Below, one piece after another: positions 4,924-7,650 of a DNA stretch of 7,650 nucleotides. The DNA comes from Leptolyngbya sp. SIO4C5. GTDB lineage: Bacteria; Cyanobacteriota; Cyanobacteriia; Phormidesmidales; Phormidesmidaceae. The notes beneath the pieces are model-generated. The model did no database searches and was not told the origin of the DNA. It saw only the letters and a list, made by a program, of their open reading frames with translations. The translations under genes were made by a program, and so were the position numbers. Location of the stretch: contig JAAHIC010000191.1 of NCBI GenBank assembly GCA_010671965.1, positions 1-7,650 on the forward strand, written 5' to 3'. Every line of letters begins with the position of its first letter. Within the stretch, counting starts at the first letter, position 1.

Positions 4924-6429
4924 CTACTGCTGATAGATGGGCAGTGAGACTCGAAAAGTTGTGCCCTGCCCCACTGTGCTATCGACCTTGATAGAGCCAC
5001 CGCAGTAGAAAAGGAGCTGTTGGACAATGGTGAGGCCCAGTCCTGCGCCTTCAGGCTCACCGTCATTGATTTGGCGACCGCGGTAGAAGTGAGCAAAAAT
5101 CTTGGGCAAGTCGGCGCTGGGAATGCCAATGCCCGTGTCGCGAAACTGTAGCTCAATTAGCTCTGGCTGGGGCTGGGCTGTGACCCAAACTTCGCCCCCT
5201 TGAGACGTAAAGCGAATACTGTTGTGCAGCAAATTGATCGCAATTTGGCGCACCCAGGCTTCAGGGCAGGCCGTCGGCGGCAGGTCTTCTGGAATGGTAT
5301 AGGCCAGCATGATGCCTTTTTCCTGGGCAATGGGCTGATAGGTGCTAACAACGCCGGGAACTACGTCCGCTAGCTGTAGGGGCTGTACGGCAATGTGGCT
5401 GAGCTCTCCTTCTAGCTGCAGTAAGTTCAGCACGCCATTGATTAAAGTACTTTGGCGATCGCATTCATGGCCAATCATCTCCCGGTAGCGCTGTCGCTGC
5501 GGCCCTTTGAGACTGGGTGAAGACAGCAGGGTCAAGGCTGTTTTGATACTGGTCAAGGGCGCTCTCAGCTCTTGACCGACCGTATTGAGGAAGTCGTCGC
5601 GCAGTCTGAGGGTATTGAGCAGTTCCTCATTTTGGGAAGACAGGTCAGAAACGGCCACTGCCTGACGCCGCATATCAGTCAGGTTTTGGCGCAGGCGGGT
5701 TTGACTAGTGAGCTGCTGGGTTACTAGACGATCTAACAGCGAGAAATTGACAGGCCGGGCCGTTACCCTTTCCGTTTGCAAGGCCAGATTTTGGACAATT
5801 GAAATTGCCTCGGTGGACTCAGAATAGCCAGAGGCACTAGCCGCGATCACAGTCTGCAAGCCCTGCAATATATGCTGCACAAACTGCGGATCAAAAGAGC
5901 AAATAACCCGGAGATAGTATTTTTTCTCTTTGGTGCGCTCAGCGACTTCAGCTATGCCCAAAGCGGTATCTTCGGCTGCGGCTTCGTCATCGGGAGAGCT
6001 ACTGCCAGGCTGCATTCGAAACCGCCGCGCCAAAATTATCCCCGTAATCTGCTCGGATATAAAGAGCAGCACATATTCTCCTCGCAGGCCACTCCGGGGG
6101 GCGAGGGGAATAATTGAAATTCGCTCTGCCAAGTCTACGCCGCCATAGTTCAGCAGCCTGTCATCGTCTAGGCCATGACTGCTGAGAAAGTAAACAGCCT
6201 CAATGAGTTGGGACTGAGCTAGATAAGTCCGGATTGCTTCTTGCCAAGCGTTACCGCTTGGTAGCTTTAGCCAACAGGTGGCTGCAATCTGCTGTTCGGC
6301 TAAATATTCGGTAACCGAGCGGATAATACCCTTGAATTCTTTAGGCCAGACCTTGGCTGGCTGCGGAACAGGCTGATAGTCAAGTGCTAGCTGATAGAGG
6401 GAAACGTCGGGGTAGCGGGGCGAGGGCAT
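4924..6429 (-). CDS. DICT-domain sensor histidine-kinase-like protein without the H-box histidine
   Basis: 501 residues, ATG at 6427-6429, no membrane span, so probably cytoplasmic. Order: DICT-type sensory domain (about 8-138, from SLYQLALDYQ to LLFISEQITGIILARRF); an acidic linker (140-165); a small segment (170-215) with ICSFDPQFVQHIL; a coiled-coil-like region (230-280); a HisKA-like dimerisation domain (277-340); and a HATPase_c domain (about 390-498). The HATPase is intact: N403 in the N-box (LLHNS), D431TGIGIP (G1), F447 region, G461AGLGL (G2). The H-box reads FLNTVGQELRAPLTS, with Gln286 (CAA, 5572-5574) where kinases have His. As written it cannot autophosphorylate at the canonical site. 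It could be a pseudokinase, work as a heterodimer, or use another residue; a one-base change from CAC/CAT would restore His. It has the same strand as ndbB, 80 nt upstream of it. No response regulator is in the window. Confidence 0.92.
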   Translation of the reverse strand: MPSPRYPDVSLYQLALDYQPVPQPAKVWPKEFKGIIRSVTEYLAEQQIAATCWLKLPSGNAWQEAIRTYLAQSQLIEAVYFLSSHGLDDDRLLNYGGVDLAERISIIPLAPRSGLRGEYVLLFISEQITGIILARRFRMQPGSSSPDDEAAAEDTALGIAEVAERTKEKKYYLRVICSFDPQFVQHILQGLQTVIAASASGYSESTEAISIVQNLALQTERVTARPVNFSLLDRLVTQQLTSQTRLRQNLTDMRRQAVAVSDLSSQNEELLNTLRLRDDFLNTVGQELRAPLTSIKTALTLLSSPSLKGPQRQRYREMIGHECDRQSTLINGVLNLLQLEGELSHIAVQPLQLADVVPGVVSTYQPIAQEKGIMLAYTIPEDLPPTACPEAWVRQIAINLLHNSIRFTSQGGEVWVTAQPQPELIELQFRDTGIGIPSADLPKIFAHFYRGRQINDGEPEGAGLGLTIVQQLLFYCGGSIKVDSTVGQGTTFRVSLPIYQQ

Positions 6430-6653
6430 GAAGTTTTAGGAGAATGAGGGCGTTCCACGTCAAACCTAGAAAATCATCAACAGGGTATCTGAACACATTA
6501 AAGACTAAGTCAGCGATTTGGGAATGGGTTATTGCAAGATTTAGCCGGGGGATGGGGAGATGAGTAAAGACACGAGGAGAGAGGAGAGGTAGAGATCTGG
6601 GGAGAGTGGGGGTGGCTGGCAAGAATTGGGATTGACTCTCCCCAGGAGCACGG
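6430..6653. other. Low-complexity purine/pyrimidine-asymmetric spacer between murE and the kinase-like gene
   Basis: 224 nt without a gene. The half nearest murE (about 6546-6613) is G/A-rich on the plus strand, including a 16-nt uninterrupted purine run at 6574-6589 that holds two tandem GAGGAGA units. The half nearest the kinase start is AT-richer and should contain its promoter, but I could not pick a convincing -35/-10 pair, and no Shine-Dalgarno is visible before the ATG. Confidence 0.6.
6597..6645 (-). terminator. 11-bp perfect stem-loop immediately 3' of murE
   Basis: CTGGGGAGAGT (6597-6607) and ACTCTCCCCAG (6635-6645) are perfect inverted repeats around a 27-nt loop. The structure begins 9 nt after the murE stop codon on the minus strand, a position typical of a terminator. 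It is followed by ATCTCTACC rather than a U-tract, so it may instead be a non-canonical terminator or 3'-end stabilising structure. Confidence 0.55.
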
Positions 6654-7650
6654 CTAGCGGTAGCGCTGTTGGAGAGCGGCGCGGGCCTGCTCACGATCGT
6701 CGAAGTGAACTTTTTCGGTGCCGAGAATCTGATAGTCCTCGTGCCCTTTGCCCGCAATCAAAATGCCGTCGCCGGACTGGGCTTCTAGAATGGCGGTGGC
6801 AATGGCTTCGGCGCGATCGCCAATCACGGTAAAAGCTTTTGTATTGGTCATGCCCGCCGTAATGTCCTGCAGGATTTTCTGGGGGTCTTCGGTGCGGGGA
6901 TTATCAGAGGTGACGTAGACGCTGTCGGCTAGACTCTGGGCAATATGACCCATTTGGGGCCGCTTAGTGCGATCGCGATCGCCGCCACAGCCAAAAACGC
7001 AGATTAGCCGCCCTGAGATGAAGGGGCGAGCGGCTTTGAGGGCGTTGTCCAGGCTATCGGGGGTGTGGGCATAGTCTACGATGACGCTGATGTCCTGATC
7101 GGGCTGCACCTGCACCTGCTCCATGCGTCCGGGGACGCCAGTAAAGCGAGGCAGAGTTTCTACGATTTGCTCTAGGGAAATGCCCAGATGCAGCGCTGCG
7201 CCCACGGCTGCCAGCAGATTTTCTAAATTAAACTGGCCGACTAAGGGAGAGTAAAAGGGGGCTGCGCCTTGGGGGGTTTGCAACTGTCCTCGAATACCAG
7301 TCGCCTGATATTCGAGGTTGCTGGTGTAGAGATCAGCGCCGGGATTTTCTAAGCTGTAAGTCCAAACGCGATCGCGGCTGACTCGGGCAATGAGCTGCCG
7401 CCCATAAGAATCTCGCTGATTGATAATAGCCCGCCCTTTGAGATAATCCCGCCCAAAAAGCTGGGCTTTAGCCGCAAAGTAATCGTCTAAGTCCTTATGG
7501 TAGTCCAGGTGATCTTGGGTCAGGTTGGTGAACACTGCGACTTCAAACGGGCAGCCCCAAACCCGTTTCTGCGCCAGGGCATGAGAGCTGACTTCTAAGA
7601 CCGCCACCTCGCTCCAGGCCGACCTGGCTGCGGCCCTGGCCGCCAGGAGC
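6654..7650 (-). CDS. murE: MurE, UDP-MurNAc-L-Ala-D-Glu:meso-DAP ligase (5' end outside the window)
   Basis: The last 332 codons are visible; the frame stays open to the right edge, and the GTG at 7605-7607 is an internal Val, not the start. MurE adds meso-diaminopimelate to the peptidoglycan precursor in the cytoplasm using ATP. Visible Mur-ligase hallmarks in order are: VAVLEVSSHAL; the FTNLTQDHLDYH segment; YFAAKAQLF with the Lys expected to be carbamylated; VGQFNLENLLAA; GVPGRME; VDYAHTPDSL opening the C-terminal domain; VFGCGGDRDRTKRP; and GKGHEDYQ near the end. DNPRTEDP (DNPR codons 6894-6905) is the meso-DAP-specifying motif, which separates it from Lys-adding MurE and from MurF. The N-terminal UDP-binding domain and the ATP P-loop are missing from view. 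A pair of overlapping HIP1 sites encodes the DRDR of the GGDRD motif. Confidence 0.96.
   Translation of the reverse strand, partial: LLAARAAARSAWSEVAVLEVSSHALAQKRVWGCPFEVAVFTNLTQDHLDYHKDLDDYFAAKAQLFGRDYLKGRAIINQRDSYGRQLIARVSRDRVWTYSLENPGADLYTSNLEYQATGIRGQLQTPQGAAPFYSPLVGQFNLENLLAAVGAALHLGISLEQIVETLPRFTGVPGRMEQVQVQPDQDISVIVDYAHTPDSLDNALKAARPFISGRLICVFGCGGDRDRTKRPQMGHIAQSLADSVYVTSDNPRTEDPQKILQDITAGMTNTKAFTVIGDRAEAIATAILEAQSGDGILIAGKGHEDYQILGTEKVHFDDREQARAALQQRYR
6969..6982. repeat. Two overlapping HIP1 octamers; nine more in the window
   Basis: GCGATCGC occurs at 6969-6976 and 6975-6982, sharing two bases, inside murE. Other copies start at 384, 2356, 2690, 3866, 4304, 4709, 5455, 6813 and 7368, for eleven in total. 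About 0.1 would be expected in a random sequence of this length. This highly iterated palindrome is a hallmark of many cyanobacterial genomes and occurs in both genes and spacers here. Confidence 0.95.

Noticed and set aside
4671..5156. 161-codon minus-strand frame bridging the kinase-like gene and ndbB
   Set aside because: It overlaps two genes with clear domains in another frame, its composition (Ser/Arg/Ala-rich, no motif) is that of an out-of-frame shadow, and it has no independent support.
7605..7607. GTG as the start of murE
   Set aside because: The codon lies inside the conserved VAVLEVSSHAL segment, and the frame continues open to the window edge with a helix-like sequence; the real start is outside.

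Overview
The window looks like ordinary chromosomal sequence from a cyanobacterium. The evidence is eleven copies of the cyanobacterial HIP1 octamer (GCGATCGC) in 7.65 kb, together with lineage-typical genes: a type-2 NAD(P)H dehydrogenase of the NdbB kind, a DICT-domain histidine-kinase-like protein and an Npun_F0813-like conserved protein. The moderately high GC content and HIP1 density would suit a Leptolyngbya/Nodosilinea-type filamentous cyanobacterium, but that placement is only a guess. I see no integrase, transposase, CRISPR array, toxin-antitoxin pair or phage gene. The one possible exception is the 29-codon fragment of a helix-turn-helix-like protein at the left edge.

Layout: every protein gene is on the minus strand, so transcription runs from the right edge to the left. 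In that order they are: murE (peptidoglycan ligase, 5' end outside the window); a 224-nt CT/GA-rich spacer that begins with an 11-bp stem-loop; a soluble DICT + HisKA-like + HATPase protein whose H-box has Gln where the phospho-accepting His should be; 80 nt; ndbB; a 224-nt spacer with a palindrome; a HAD (REG-2/HDHD3-like) hydrolase lacking the usual acid/base Asp; a terminator-like fold; a possible 27-residue single-span membrane peptide. Next comes a tRNA-Arg(UCU), the only plus-strand gene, followed by a highly self-complementary 320-nt spacer. Last are an Npun_F0813-like protein, an eight-span membrane protein with an acidic Pro/Ala linker, a perfect 8-bp hairpin, and the start of the HTH-like protein.

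How the genes relate: they look like independent housekeeping units rather than one pathway. The only close pair is the kinase-like protein and ndbB (80 nt apart, same strand, no terminator seen between them), which could be cotranscribed. A redox or quinone-related sensory role for the kinase-like protein is inference from that adjacency alone. The points most worth checking are the missing phospho-acceptor His, the small membrane ORF, the orphan 4+4-helix membrane module and the alternative RNA folds upstream of the Npun_F0813-like gene. I did not find a new multi-gene system.
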